34,049 nt of DNA. Origin: Chloroflexota bacterium. GTDB taxonomy: Bacteria > Chloroflexota > Anaerolineae > Anaerolineales > Anaerolineaceae. The notes beneath the pieces were generated by a model. The model was not told the DNA's origin, did not search any database, and saw only the letters and a program-made list of their open reading frames with translations. The position numbers and the translations under genes were made by a program. Shown in pieces: positions 9,134-16,960 of this stretch. How positions within the stretch are numbered: position 1 is the stretch's first letter; each line of letters starts with the position of its first letter. Location of the stretch: NCBI GenBank assembly GCA_012514645.1, contig JAAYZW010000251.1:1-34049 (forward strand). Reading direction: 5' to 3'.

Positions 9134-9493
9134 AGCAATTCTAAATTTGGGAAATTTTAGATCGAAAAGTGGAATGAACGCTTAATCGGACTTCGAATTT
9201 GAGGCTATTACAACACAACTGAATATAAATTTATAACAACCGTAGAGGTGGGTTCAGGGCGTGAGCAGAAGTGATTTTTTTAATCAGCCAAACCCACCTC
9301 GCTGGAATCACGGTTAATTATTGGTTTTCAATGCCTGTTCGCAGTGCTTAAGCTGGGGAGGTCTGACTATGTATGTGTTGATTGAGTGCCCACGATTTGG
9401 AACCTCCCCGTATGTTTCTGTAGTTATGCTACATATAGCCTCTGCACTTTATTAGGGCAAAAAGCTATAGTTTTTTTATATTTATAGTTGCTG
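9134..9493 (+). repeat. Repeat element copy A (about 360 bp), paired with copy B at 21886-22225
   Basis: This fills most of the 540 bp gap between nurA and the SIMPL gene. It begins with AGCAATTCTAAATTTGGGAA and ends with a degenerate inverted match ending in TTGCTG, so it has imperfect terminal inverted repeats. The left end contains a dyad, TCTAAA-N10-TTTAGA, also conserved in copy B. The core carries two strong potential stems: GAGGTGGGTT (9245-9254) with AACCCACCTC (9291-9300), and GGGGAGGT (9355-9362) with ACCTCCCC (9402-9409). The element resembles copy B, which lies in the opposite orientation, over nearly its full length. It could be a MITE-like or decayed mobile element, or a structured RNA family. 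I see no transposase. Confidence 0.75.
9261..9455 (+). pseudogene. Decayed small reading frame inside repeat copy A
   Basis: Starting from GTG at 9261 the frame reads VSRSDFFNQPNPPRWNHG, a TAA at 9315-9317, then LLVFNACSQCLSWGG and LTMYVLIECPRFG, continuing to TAG at 9453-9455. The same frame occurs in copy B, where the TAA codon is AAA (Lys); conversely copy B has TGA where this copy has TGG (Trp). Over the first 44 codons there is no insertion or deletion, and by hand count about 101 of 132 bases agree, with several silent third-base changes. The part after the stop has its own GGGGAGG and ATG (9369), which would give 28 residues. I do not recognise the family. Confidence 0.5.
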
Positions 9494-9585
9494 CTGACCT
9501 TTGAGAAAAAAGCCGACCTAATAGATTGGAACTAAAAGAAACTGACAAACGTCTAAGAGGTGAAGAAAGTTTTCAAGGAGAAAAA

Positions 9586-10344
9586 ATGAAAAGCAAAACT
9601 TTACCCTACGCAATCTCTGTCCTGTTGCTGGTCAGCTTAATTTTAGGAGCCTGTCAAATGCCACCCACTGCCAATGCACAAAATACCATTACACCGATCC
9701 CCGGAGACCTTCGCACAATCGCTGTTACCGGAAACGGAGAAATTGTTTTAGTGCCCGACATGGCATATATCAATATTGGCATTCACACCGAAGCTGACGA
9801 TGTCAGTTCTGCGGTGACCGCCAATAATCAGCAAGCCTCAGAAATCAAGGAAGCAATTTTGAGTATGGGTGTGGAAGAAAAAGATATCCAGACCTCCAAT
9901 TTCAACGTTTACTCGATGAATCAATATGACAATATGTCGAATGTTGTCGGAACTACGTTCGCAGTCGACAATACACTTTACATCATCGTGCGGAACCTGA
10001 CAATGCTCAGCGAGTTGCTGGACGCTGCTTTGGGTGCCGGTGCCAACCAGATCTATGGGATCAGCTTTGATATCGCCGACCGCAGTGGTGCCGTCGCACG
10101 CGCCCGCGACCTGGCTATTCAGGATGCTGAAGCCAAGGCAGCCGCAGTTGCAGAAACCGCTGGCGTTGCTTTGGGCAAAATCCATACGATCAGTGTGGCT
10201 AACACTTCTTACGTCCAGCCGCTTGCTGGTTATGGATACGGATCAGGCGCCATGGCTGAAGATTCGGTTTCAGTACCGATAGCAGCCGGCCAAATTGTCG
10301 TGACCGCCAGCGCAGATTTGGTTTACGAATTTGGCGATAAATAA
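9586..10344 (+). CDS. SIMPL-domain (DUF541) lipoprotein
   Basis: This 252-residue exported lipoprotein is preceded by AAGGAG seven bases before the ATG at 9586. The frame is open 20 codons upstream from a TTG, but that stretch is polar and would bury the signal peptide. The signal peptide is MKSKTLPYAISVLLLVSLIL with lipobox LGAC and acceptor Cys23. The SIMPL domain starts at about residue 42 (IAVTGNGEIVLVPDMAYINIGIHTEA). It continues through the typical helical segment with a run of AVARARDLAIQDAEAKAAAVAE near 170-190 and ends with an ITVTASADLVYEF-like strand. Family members are periplasmic or surface proteins of unclear molecular role; some have been linked to stress or envelope functions. 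It stands alone and is followed by a strong terminator. Confidence 0.9.
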   Translation: MKSKTLPYAISVLLLVSLILGACQMPPTANAQNTITPIPGDLRTIAVTGNGEIVLVPDMAYINIGIHTEADDVSSAVTANNQQASEIKEAILSMGVEEKDIQTSNFNVYSMNQYDNMSNVVGTTFAVDNTLYIIVRNLTMLSELLDAALGAGANQIYGISFDIADRSGAVARARDLAIQDAEAKAAAVAETAGVALGKIHTISVANTSYVQPLAGYGYGSGAMAEDSVSVPIAAGQIVVTASADLVYEFGDK

Positions 10345-10382
10345 GCAAATTTTTCTGATCTACCCCTGAATCAGGAAAAGGA

Positions 10383-10417
10383 AGCCCCCGGAATTTTACC
10401 GGGGGCTGTTTTTTTTT
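10383..10417 (+). terminator. Rho-independent terminator of the SIMPL gene
   Basis: AGCCCCCGG (10383-10391) and CCGGGGGCT (10399-10407) form a perfect 9 bp GC-rich stem with a 7-base loop, followed by one G and nine T (10409-10417). Read on the minus strand, the same stem is followed by a pyrimidine-rich tail and may also stop the convergent MFS transcript. Confidence 0.95.
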
Positions 10418-10464
10418 GAGTTGGTCAGGCAAGCTTACTTCTTGGTTAAGCAGCAATCAAATAA

Positions 10465-11931
10465 TTACTCAACCGCTGCTGTAGTCATTCCATCGGCGGC
10501 AGGATGAATCTTGAGCAGCGCGATAGTCGAAAAGAGAAACAGGAAACCATAGAGCCCCATCAGGACCACATAGCCCGCGCCGTCGCCAATCGGACCACCG
10601 ATGTAACCACCGATCGCGCCGGCACCAGCGCCAGCCAGGTTCGAGATTCCCAGCCACCGCCCGGCTTCTTTTTGCGGAACCAATTCGGTCCCGAGCGCCC
10701 AGTTGGCAACGAAGAAGATGCCGGTTGCCAGCCCGATCAGGATCCCACCAACGTAGATTAAGGTCATGTTGGGGGTCAGAATAACCAGCAGTGTACCAAT
10801 CGCTGCCATGATGCCGCTGATGAAGATGAGCGGTTTCTTGCCAAATTTGTCGGTCAGCCAACCAGACGGAATTGAGATTATCAGGATGGCAACACCCACA
10901 GCCAGCATCAGGCGCGAGGTCGGTCCGGCAGCGGCGTTGCCCTGGTATTGCGGGAACCTTTCCTGGATGAAATAGAGCACAAAACTAGCCAGGTTGTTGG
11001 CACCTACCAAAAACGCCAGGCGATTGACGACCCACCAGGTGAAGGCGGGGCGTTTGCTGGCTTCTTTTCCCAAACTTATGCGCACAGAAACGATAACGCC
11101 AAGGGCAACAGCGATGAGCATTCCGACAACCCCGATCATAGCGATAAAAATTGTCGATCGGTTACCTTCGAACCCCTGGGCAAAGGGCAATAATTCTTTC
11201 ACGCCCCAACCCACCAACAGGATAATACCGGTAAAGGCGACTGTCATCGCGACCAAACGTCCGATTGAGCTCCAGTCCATTCGCTCCTTTGGACCTTTTT
11301 GTGGGCTCTCGCGCACGAACATGGTCAAAACAACGGCGATCAGCATAACCACGCTGATAAAAATGAGGGCTCCCCAAATATTGCCGGCGCTGACCATTCG
11401 GCTGACGGTAAAGGCGACCACGATCAGAGGCAGTGGCAGTTCGAAGAAGGCTTTAATCGCTGAATACTTGCCGCGCTGATCTGACGGCACCAGGTCTGGA
11501 ATGAGACCCTGTGCCGCTCCATGACCGATATTGGATGAGACCATCGAAAAGATGATCACGGCGAAAAGCGCAGTGTAGCCCGCCATGCCGTCCATCGTCC
11601 CGGCAATCACCCCGATGGCGATAAATGCGATAATTTCCAAGATGCCACTGACCATGATGAAAGGTCGCCGCTTGCCCAGGCGCGATGTGCTGCGGTCGGA
11701 AAGCTGCCCCGCCAGTGCCTGTATCAGCAGCGCGACCATTAGTGAAACCAAGCGAAGGTTGCCATAGCTGGTGCCCTTGGTTTCGTCACCGACAAATTGT
11801 TGCACCAAAAGGGGAACAATCAGAGGTGTCAAGGTTTGGGAGCGCAGCGTGATGGCAAGGTAGATCACGTTCATCGTGATGGCGTCGTACCATCGAAGTG
11901 GTTTTTTCTCGCTAATCAATTCTTCCTTCAT
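10465..11931 (-). CDS. MFS transporter, SLC45/GPH-like
   Basis: This 488-residue multispanning inner-membrane transporter starts at the ATG at 11931 (MKEELISEKKPLRWYDA), which has GGAGG seven bases upstream. The longer open frame to 12102 runs over the end of priA and is rejected. About twelve hydrophobic segments are visible. The cytoplasmic loop between helices 2 and 3 reads LSDRSTSRLGKRRPFIMVSG, a signature shared by the sucrose/SLC45 and glycoside-cation symporter branches. A second loop, GWLTDKFGKKPLIFISG, repeats the motif in the C-terminal half, as expected for MFS. Sugar-proton symport is the likely activity, but the substrate is not determinable. It follows priA after a terminator, so it is probably a separate unit. 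It converges on the SIMPL gene. Confidence 0.88.
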   Translation of the reverse strand: MKEELISEKKPLRWYDAITMNVIYLAITLRSQTLTPLIVPLLVQQFVGDETKGTSYGNLRLVSLMVALLIQALAGQLSDRSTSRLGKRRPFIMVSGILEIIAFIAIGVIAGTMDGMAGYTALFAVIIFSMVSSNIGHGAAQGLIPDLVPSDQRGKYSAIKAFFELPLPLIVVAFTVSRMVSAGNIWGALIFISVVMLIAVVLTMFVRESPQKGPKERMDWSSIGRLVAMTVAFTGIILLVGWGVKELLPFAQGFEGNRSTIFIAMIGVVGMLIAVALGVIVSVRISLGKEASKRPAFTWWVVNRLAFLVGANNLASFVLYFIQERFPQYQGNAAAGPTSRLMLAVGVAILIISIPSGWLTDKFGKKPLIFISGIMAAIGTLLVILTPNMTLIYVGGILIGLATGIFFVANWALGTELVPQKEAGRWLGISNLAGAGAGAIGGYIGGPIGDGAGYVVLMGLYGFLFLFSTIALLKIHPAADGMTTAAVE

Positions 11932-11956
11932 GGCAAATCCTCCAATGGTATTAACC

Positions 11957-11993
11957 AAAAAAACGCAGCTGGTTGCAGTTGAAATGAGCTGCG
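11957..11993 (-). terminator. Terminator after priA
   Basis: On the minus strand CGCAGCT (11993-11987) pairs with AGCTGCG (11970-11964) across a 16-base loop, followed directly by seven T (11963-11957). It sits a few bases after the priA stop and separates priA from the MFS gene. Confidence 0.65.
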
Positions 11994-11996
11994 CGA

Positions 11997-14507
11997 TTAT
12001 AACAGGCTTGGCGGGTTCACCTCGACCAACCAGTCCTTGAGAGCCAAGGTTGGCAGCAAAACTTCCGGGTTGGGTCCGCGTAAAACAAGCTGCCAGCGCC
12101 AATATCCATGTAAACGTGAGTAATAAGCCGGCAGCGGGCCGATAAAACCGGTTTGCCTCAGCCCTTCCTCCTCTATCCGCTCCTCGACCTGGCGGGCGAG
12201 CTTGTGAGCCTCTTGCTCCGCTTTCTGTTGGGAGAGATGACGGTATTCCAGCCGGATCAGGTGATTAAAGGGCGGGTAAGCCAGCAACCGGCGATACGCC
12301 AGTTCCTGTTCGTAGAAACCTTCAAAGTCATGCCGAGAGGCTGCCTGTATGACGTAATTTTCAGGTTGGTAGGTCTGCATAACCACTTCACCGCCCAACG
12401 GGCTGCGACCAGCACGACCGCTGACCTGAGTTAGCACCTGGAAGCTGCGCTCTGCTGCCCGATAGTCGGGCAGATTTAAGCCAACCTCTGCCAGAATGAT
12501 TCCAACCAGGGTAACGAGGGGCAGGTCGAGACCTTTCGCGAGCATTTGTGTCCCGATCAAAATGTCGGCACGGTGGGCGCTGAAGTGTGAAAGGATCAGT
12601 TCGTGGTCGCCCTTATTGCGCGTAGTATCGGCGTCCCAGCGCAGTAAACGGGCTTCTGGGAAACGTTCTTTTACCAGTTCTTCCAGTTTTGCGGTGCCTA
12701 ATCCAAGTTGGCGGATTTGTTTGCTGCCGCAATTGGGGCACACTTTGGGCATCTGCCACGTGTACCCACAGGTATGGCAAACAAGCCCGCGCTGATTGCC
12801 GTGCCAGGTCAGGGGCTGATTGTCATTCGGACAGCGCATGCTGTAACCGCATTGCCGGCAAAAGACGTAGGTTGCTTTCCCGCGGCGGTTAAGGAACAGG
12901 ATCGCCTGTTGATTCTTGTCGAGCACATTCTCGAGCTTACTTTCCAGACTGCGGGAGAGTACATTGGTATTTCCACTGGCAAGTTCCTTGCGCATGTCAA
13001 CGACCTGCACTTTGGGCAAGTCAAAGGTGAGCAGATCGTCAGTAGCGCAATCTGGCGGCAAGCTGAATTTGAGCGAAGCAGCCTGGTTGACAAGAGTTTG
13101 GCGGTGAGCCAATATTCGCCTGGGCATTTTCACCAGGCGCCAATCGCCGCGCTGGGCTTTATGGTATTGTTCGATGGATGGTGTCGCGCTGCCAAGCAGC
13201 AGCCGGGCACCGCTAATATCTGCCAGGGCTTCCGCCGCAGGAACCGTCTGGTAGAACGGCGGTCGCTCGCTTTCGTCGTAAGAACCGTTGTCGCATTCAT
13301 CAATGGCGATTAAGCCCAGTCTGGGCAGGGGCACAAACAGCGCGCTGCGCGAACCGACAATGATGCGCAGGTCGCCCTGACGGGCGCGCCTCCAGGTGTC
13401 ATAACGCTCGCCTTCAGATAATTTGGAATGGTAAAGCCCCACCTGGTTTGGGAAGCGAGCCATAAACCGCCGCACGGTTTGGGGGGTCATGGCTATTTCT
13501 GGCACCATCACCAGACATTGCTTGCCACTTTCGAGTGTCTCTTGAACAGCACGCATGTATATTTCAGTCTTCCCCGAACCGGTGACACCGTGCAGCAGCA
13601 CCGGTCTCGGATTTTCGAGACGCCATTCATCTTCCAACCCCTGCCAGACTAGGTTTTGATCGCTGGTGAACTCCGGGCATTTATCCAGCGCCACCTCAAC
13701 CTCAGCCAGGGGGTCGCGCCACACTTCGGTTTCATTGAAATGGATCAACCCGGCATCTGCCAGGTAAGACAAGTCGGCATAATTGGCACCGGTCTCGGCA
13801 TAAACCCACGAAAAGTCGAGTGGAAAAGCTTGCCCGAAGAGCAGGTCCATTACTTTCTTGCGTCGTTCCTGGGTCACTTCGGTCTTACCAAGCGCTTCGT
13901 TAGGCAGCGATGGAACTGCCGAAGGCGGAATAGACAGCGCAGCAGTCCGAAGCGTTTTGGGAGCGATGCGCGGTGGCGGCAGCACGTGTTCTGTTTTGAT
14001 CAGCCCATGTGAGCGCAGCAAATCGAGCCCACGTCGCCAGTCGACTTTGGGAATCGCGCGGTCAATTTGCGCGCCGCGCAGCTCACCGCGTTTCTGCAGC
14101 AGGCTGAGCAGCCTTTGCTGCGTAGGTGAATACGTACTCAATTTCGAAGGCAGCTCAGCAAGCAGCGCGACCGAAATATCTGCCCGCAAAGAAAGACCGG
14201 TTGGGATCATCAGCTGAATATAGACGCCAAGCGGCGCCTGGTTGTATTCAGCCAGCCACTTTGCCAGCTGGATTTGTTCTTTAATCAGCAGGGTATTTGG
14301 AGCCAGCAGTTCGATGATATCTTTCGTGCCTTCAACTTCGGGCTCGTCAAGCAGCGCTAACACAACCCCCTGGACAACTTGCTTGCCAAAGGGCACCACA
14401 ACCAGGTTACCTGGCTGAATCTGCCCCCGCAATTGTTCTGGAACGGAATAATGGTAGGTGCGCTCAATTTGGCTCAGGTTGATGCTGACTTCTGCGTAAG
14501 CGCTCAT
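11997..14507 (-). CDS. priA: Primosomal protein PriA, with altered motif II and zinc site
   Basis: This replication-restart helicase recognises stalled forks and reloads the replisome. It has 836 residues, within the family range. The N-terminal 3'-DNA-binding domain begins YAEVSINLSQIERTYHYSVP. Walker A is GVTGSGKTEIYMRA, and motif II region reads LIAIDECDNGSYDESERP where the family usually has DEEHDxSYK. GSATPSIE (motif III) is normal. The zinc region has CRQC, MRCPND, CHTC and CPNC, so seven of the usual eight cysteines are present and one is Asp. C-terminal motifs IGTQMLAKGLDLP, DYRAAERSFQVLTQVSGRAGR and GEVVMQTY are well kept, though AKGHD is AKGLD. The gene follows the upstream lipoprotein gene by 14 bp, with only a weak ribosome site. 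Loading function is likely kept; helicase strength is uncertain. Confidence 0.93.
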   Translation of the reverse strand: MSAYAEVSINLSQIERTYHYSVPEQLRGQIQPGNLVVVPFGKQVVQGVVLALLDEPEVEGTKDIIELLAPNTLLIKEQIQLAKWLAEYNQAPLGVYIQLMIPTGLSLRADISVALLAELPSKLSTYSPTQQRLLSLLQKRGELRGAQIDRAIPKVDWRRGLDLLRSHGLIKTEHVLPPPRIAPKTLRTAALSIPPSAVPSLPNEALGKTEVTQERRKKVMDLLFGQAFPLDFSWVYAETGANYADLSYLADAGLIHFNETEVWRDPLAEVEVALDKCPEFTSDQNLVWQGLEDEWRLENPRPVLLHGVTGSGKTEIYMRAVQETLESGKQCLVMVPEIAMTPQTVRRFMARFPNQVGLYHSKLSEGERYDTWRRARQGDLRIIVGSRSALFVPLPRLGLIAIDECDNGSYDESERPPFYQTVPAAEALADISGARLLLGSATPSIEQYHKAQRGDWRLVKMPRRILAHRQTLVNQAASLKFSLPPDCATDDLLTFDLPKVQVVDMRKELASGNTNVLSRSLESKLENVLDKNQQAILFLNRRGKATYVFCRQCGYSMRCPNDNQPLTWHGNQRGLVCHTCGYTWQMPKVCPNCGSKQIRQLGLGTAKLEELVKERFPEARLLRWDADTTRNKGDHELILSHFSAHRADILIGTQMLAKGLDLPLVTLVGIILAEVGLNLPDYRAAERSFQVLTQVSGRAGRSPLGGEVVMQTYQPENYVIQAASRHDFEGFYEQELAYRRLLAYPPFNHLIRLEYRHLSQQKAEQEAHKLARQVEERIEEEGLRQTGFIGPLPAYYSRLHGYWRWQLVLRGPNPEVLLPTLALKDWLVEVNPPSLL

Positions 14508-14521
14508 ACCAAAACCTGCGC

Positions 14522-15502
14522 CTACGGTGTCACGAAGATCAGGTAATCGGCGGAATAGACCATCCTGTTAATCTGGTCGGCAGGTATATCGGCACCGCTG
14601 ACCAAATAGTTTTGCCAAATATGTGCCATGGTGGTTTGCCCGGTCATCTGGTTGAGCTCATTAAAAGCGAAGAAGGGCGAAAAACGCGCCGCCGATGCGC
14701 TGATGCGGTCCATGTCGAGGTAGATCTGGTTCCAATCGTCGCGCTCCAAAATGACCGGATGGTCTGCCAGCAGAATGACCTGTGCGGGCAGATCCCTGAG
14801 ATATTGCTCGAGTTCAGCCAGGCGCATGGTGTTGAAGAGCGGCTCACGCTGGCTTGGCGGCAGAGTCCACTCCTGGTGCAGCTTCCAGGGCTCAAACAGG
14901 TCGGTCGCCCGGCGGGAGTGCACGCTTAAGAAGTTGGAACCATCGGCGGGTAAATTGCGAATCTCAAGATTGGTGCCGTAAACGCCGGTCAAAACCAGCT
15001 TTACTTCCGAAATGGTGCCATTAAACTCATGGCGGACACGCAGATAGAAAATGGTGACATCATCACCCAACACCTGGACGACTTCGCTGTGAATGCCGCG
15101 ATCCATTAACTGGAAGGAGACCATACCGGAAAGATTGAGCAAACCGCCATCTTCACGATTTTCTTTTTGGGTGACGTAATAGTAGCCCCAATCCACAATC
15201 TGGCTTCCGGTGGTGAGCACCGGCAAATTCGCCAGTTGGGTCGGGATGGGGGTGGGCGTAAAGGTTGAGGTAGGCGTTGGCACCAGCGTGGGTGTGGGTG
15301 TCAGGGTTGGCGTCGGTGTCATCGTTGAGGTCGGTGCCGGGGTGGAGGTGAAAGTCGCGGTTGGAGCGACAGTCTCGGTGGGCGCCTCTGTCGGGAAGGC
15401 AGTTGGTCGCCCTTCATAAATTGGTGTGCAGCCGCTCAGAATTATGGCTGCGCACAGCAGGCTGAAAAACAGAACACGTGCCAACGGTTTAACTTTACTC
15501 AT
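14522..15502 (-). CDS. Lipoprotein with Thr/Pro-rich linker, unknown function
   Basis: This 326-residue protein has the signal peptide MSKVKPLARVLFFSLLCAAI and lipobox LSGC with acceptor Cys25. Residues about 34-92 form a linker of Pro, Thr and Ser in PTPT steps, a style common in Anaerolineae surface proteins. The rest is a mixed globular domain of about 230 residues with a repeated polar-aromatic pattern, and no motif I can name. The start overlaps the end of the MEMO-like gene by 8 bp, and priA follows after 14 bp, so it is co-transcribed with both. I infer a cell-surface protein with a spacer that lifts the domain through the wall or glycocalyx. The linker DNA is a GT-rich quasi-repeat that may vary in length between strains. 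Confidence 0.75.
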   Translation of the reverse strand: MSKVKPLARVLFFSLLCAAIILSGCTPIYEGRPTAFPTEAPTETVAPTATFTSTPAPTSTMTPTPTLTPTPTLVPTPTSTFTPTPIPTQLANLPVLTTGSQIVDWGYYYVTQKENREDGGLLNLSGMVSFQLMDRGIHSEVVQVLGDDVTIFYLRVRHEFNGTISEVKLVLTGVYGTNLEIRNLPADGSNFLSVHSRRATDLFEPWKLHQEWTLPPSQREPLFNTMRLAELEQYLRDLPAQVILLADHPVILERDDWNQIYLDMDRISASAARFSPFFAFNELNQMTGQTTMAHIWQNYLVSGADIPADQINRMVYSADYLIFVTP

Positions 15503-16364
15503 GCTTGTCCTCAGAGATAATCGCGGAAACGTAGCCGACCACCGAAGCGTAGTCTTTGCTCACATCACCAGAGGTGCGATAGTCAGCAACAGTGACCTGG
15601 CTGGCACCGAGCGCTTTGGCGGTCAATAAGACTGTGGCGATCGCACCGAAGCCGCAGGCTTCAACCTGGTTAAGCGATTTGAGCAGGTAGGAAACATTGG
15701 GATCAAATTTTTTCAGCGTCTTAATCGTTCGCTGGTCGAGGGTATTAGCCTGGTCTTGCTCATAAAAATGCGAGAGATCGCTGGAGGCAATCAGCAAGGT
15801 TGTTTCGCCTTGCGGATAACCAGAAATCAAACCAACCAAAATTTCAGAAAATGTTTTAACCGTCGCGTTTCCCTGGTCCATCAGCATCAATGGGATCAGC
15901 TGGAAGCCATCCGTGAGCAGGTATTGCAAAAAAGGAAGCTCGATCTCGATGGAATGTTCGCGGTCGTTGCGGATATAGTTCAGCTCCAGCCCAGAGCTTT
16001 CCAACCTGTCCTGGAGCAACCGGAGAGATGCATGATCGACCGGCACTTCACCGAGCGGGGTGCTGTAAGCTTCGTGAGCGCTGGTGAGAATGTGCCCCCG
16101 GTATGCCTGGTGGGAAGGTGAAATGATAATGACGCGATCGTAGCGTTGACCAGCGATCGCCTTGAGGGCATACGCGGCAGTCAAGCCTGAGTAGATTAGA
16201 CCAGCGTGGGGTAGAATAAGCCCCCGAATCTTTTCGCTCACGATAGGGGGCTTAGCGTTATCCAGATATCCGACCAGTACCCGGCGCAATTCTTCTGCGT
16301 TTCCCGGATACCAACTGCCGGCGATTGGTGATGGACGAATATCCCTGCGGTTTTGCTTCTGCAT
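15495..16364 (-). CDS. amrB: MEMO-family protein (AmmeMemoRadiSam system protein B)
   Basis: This 289-residue protein spans the full MEMO fold, related to extradiol dioxygenases. Conserved pieces visible in order are RPSPIAGSWYPGN at the N-terminus, ILPHAGLIYSG, IIISPSHQAYRG, NDREHSIEIELPFLQ, LIASSDLSHFY and VEACGFGAI; the His, Asp and Cys residues in these match the putative metal pocket. Bacterial members are usually encoded with an AMMECR1 protein and a radical SAM protein as a three-part system of unknown chemistry. Neither partner is in this window. The gene is the first of a likely operon (amrB, lipoprotein, priA). The start at 16364 has AGAGG only about one base upstream, so the ribosome site is poor, but no better in-frame start exists. 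Confidence 0.9.
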   Translation of the reverse strand: MQKQNRRDIRPSPIAGSWYPGNAEELRRVLVGYLDNAKPPIVSEKIRGLILPHAGLIYSGLTAAYALKAIAGQRYDRVIIISPSHQAYRGHILTSAHEAYSTPLGEVPVDHASLRLLQDRLESSGLELNYIRNDREHSIEIELPFLQYLLTDGFQLIPLMLMDQGNATVKTFSEILVGLISGYPQGETTLLIASSDLSHFYEQDQANTLDQRTIKTLKKFDPNVSYLLKSLNQVEACGFGAIATVLLTAKALGASQVTVADYRTSGDVSKDYASVVGYVSAIISEDKHE

Positions 16365-16406
16365 GCCTCTATTTTAACACGGAGGCGCAAGAAGGTGAAC
16401 CAAGGT

Positions 16407-16853
16407 TTATTGCTTGCTTATCAAGTCGTGATAGTAATCAGCGTACTCTCTTAACAAACCCAGCATTGCTTCCAGGTCTTCAGCCTTGTGTTTGTTAGAG
16501 AAAACCGTAAAAACGTCCTGAATATGGGCGGCGATTTCGTCAGTTGCTTTGACTCCAAGCGTATCAAGCGTAATCGTCCAGACGCGTTTGTCTTCTTCGT
16601 GGCGAACCCGCTGGATTAATCCCTTTTCTTCGAGAACTTTACAGGTCTTGCTGAGGTTGCCTGGATTAATATCGAGCTCTTCCGCTAATTCAGTCAATGT
16701 GGTCGACTGATTGGTTCTGATTTGCAGGAGGATTCTCACTTGTTGTTGGGTCAGGTCGTATTTTTTGCAGAATTCAAAACATAACCCGAGGCGGCTGCGC
16801 TGGAGCTCCCTGGTTAGATTCCACAATTCCCAAATAAAATCTTCTTTTTTCAT
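16407..16853 (-). CDS. MarR-family transcriptional regulator
   Basis: This winged-helix dimeric DNA-binding repressor has 148 residues. I choose the second ATG (16853), because GAGGG lies five bases from it but only two from the first ATG at 16856. The core reads LTQQQVRILLQIRTNQSTTL, then the recognition-helix region ELDINPGNLSKTCKVLEEKG and the wing LIQRVRHEEDKRVWTITLD, all typical of MarR. Helical N- and C-terminal ends would form the dimer interface. An inverted repeat lies in the 104 bp gap upstream and is the natural candidate for autoregulation. It is followed after 42 bp by amrB, but the functional target is not evident. The ligand is unknown. Confidence 0.9.
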   Translation of the reverse strand: MKKEDFIWELWNLTRELQRSRLGLCFEFCKKYDLTQQQVRILLQIRTNQSTTLTELAEELDINPGNLSKTCKVLEEKGLIQRVRHEEDKRVWTITLDTLGVKATDEIAAHIQDVFTVFSNKHKAEDLEAMLGLLREYADYYHDLISKQ

Positions 16854-16931
16854 CATTCCCTCGATTTTTGTTTAATCTGGTCTTTAGTTGTCAAATAATA
16901 ATACTAAAACATACGGAATGCAAGTATTTAT

Positions 16932-16947
16932 ACAACGAATATGTTGT
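16932..16947. promoter_or_regulatory. Candidate MarR operator (inverted repeat)
   Basis: ACAAC (16932-16936) and GTTGT (16943-16947) form a perfect dyad with a 6-base centre, GAATAT, in the AT-rich gap upstream of the MarR gene. Size and spacing suit a MarR dimer. The dyad is short, so chance occurrence is not excluded. Confidence 0.35.
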
Positions 16948-16960
16948 TTAGTTTAGAAAT

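Noticed and set aside
9047-9585. Copy A as a known RNA such as 6S, RNase P, SRP or tmRNA
   Set aside because: None of the conserved blocks of these RNAs that I know are present, and a codon-like pattern fits better.
15210-15419. GT-rich repeated DNA that resembles a CRISPR array or minisatellite
   Set aside because: It has no regular spacer-repeat pattern; it encodes the Thr/Pro linker of a lipoprotein.
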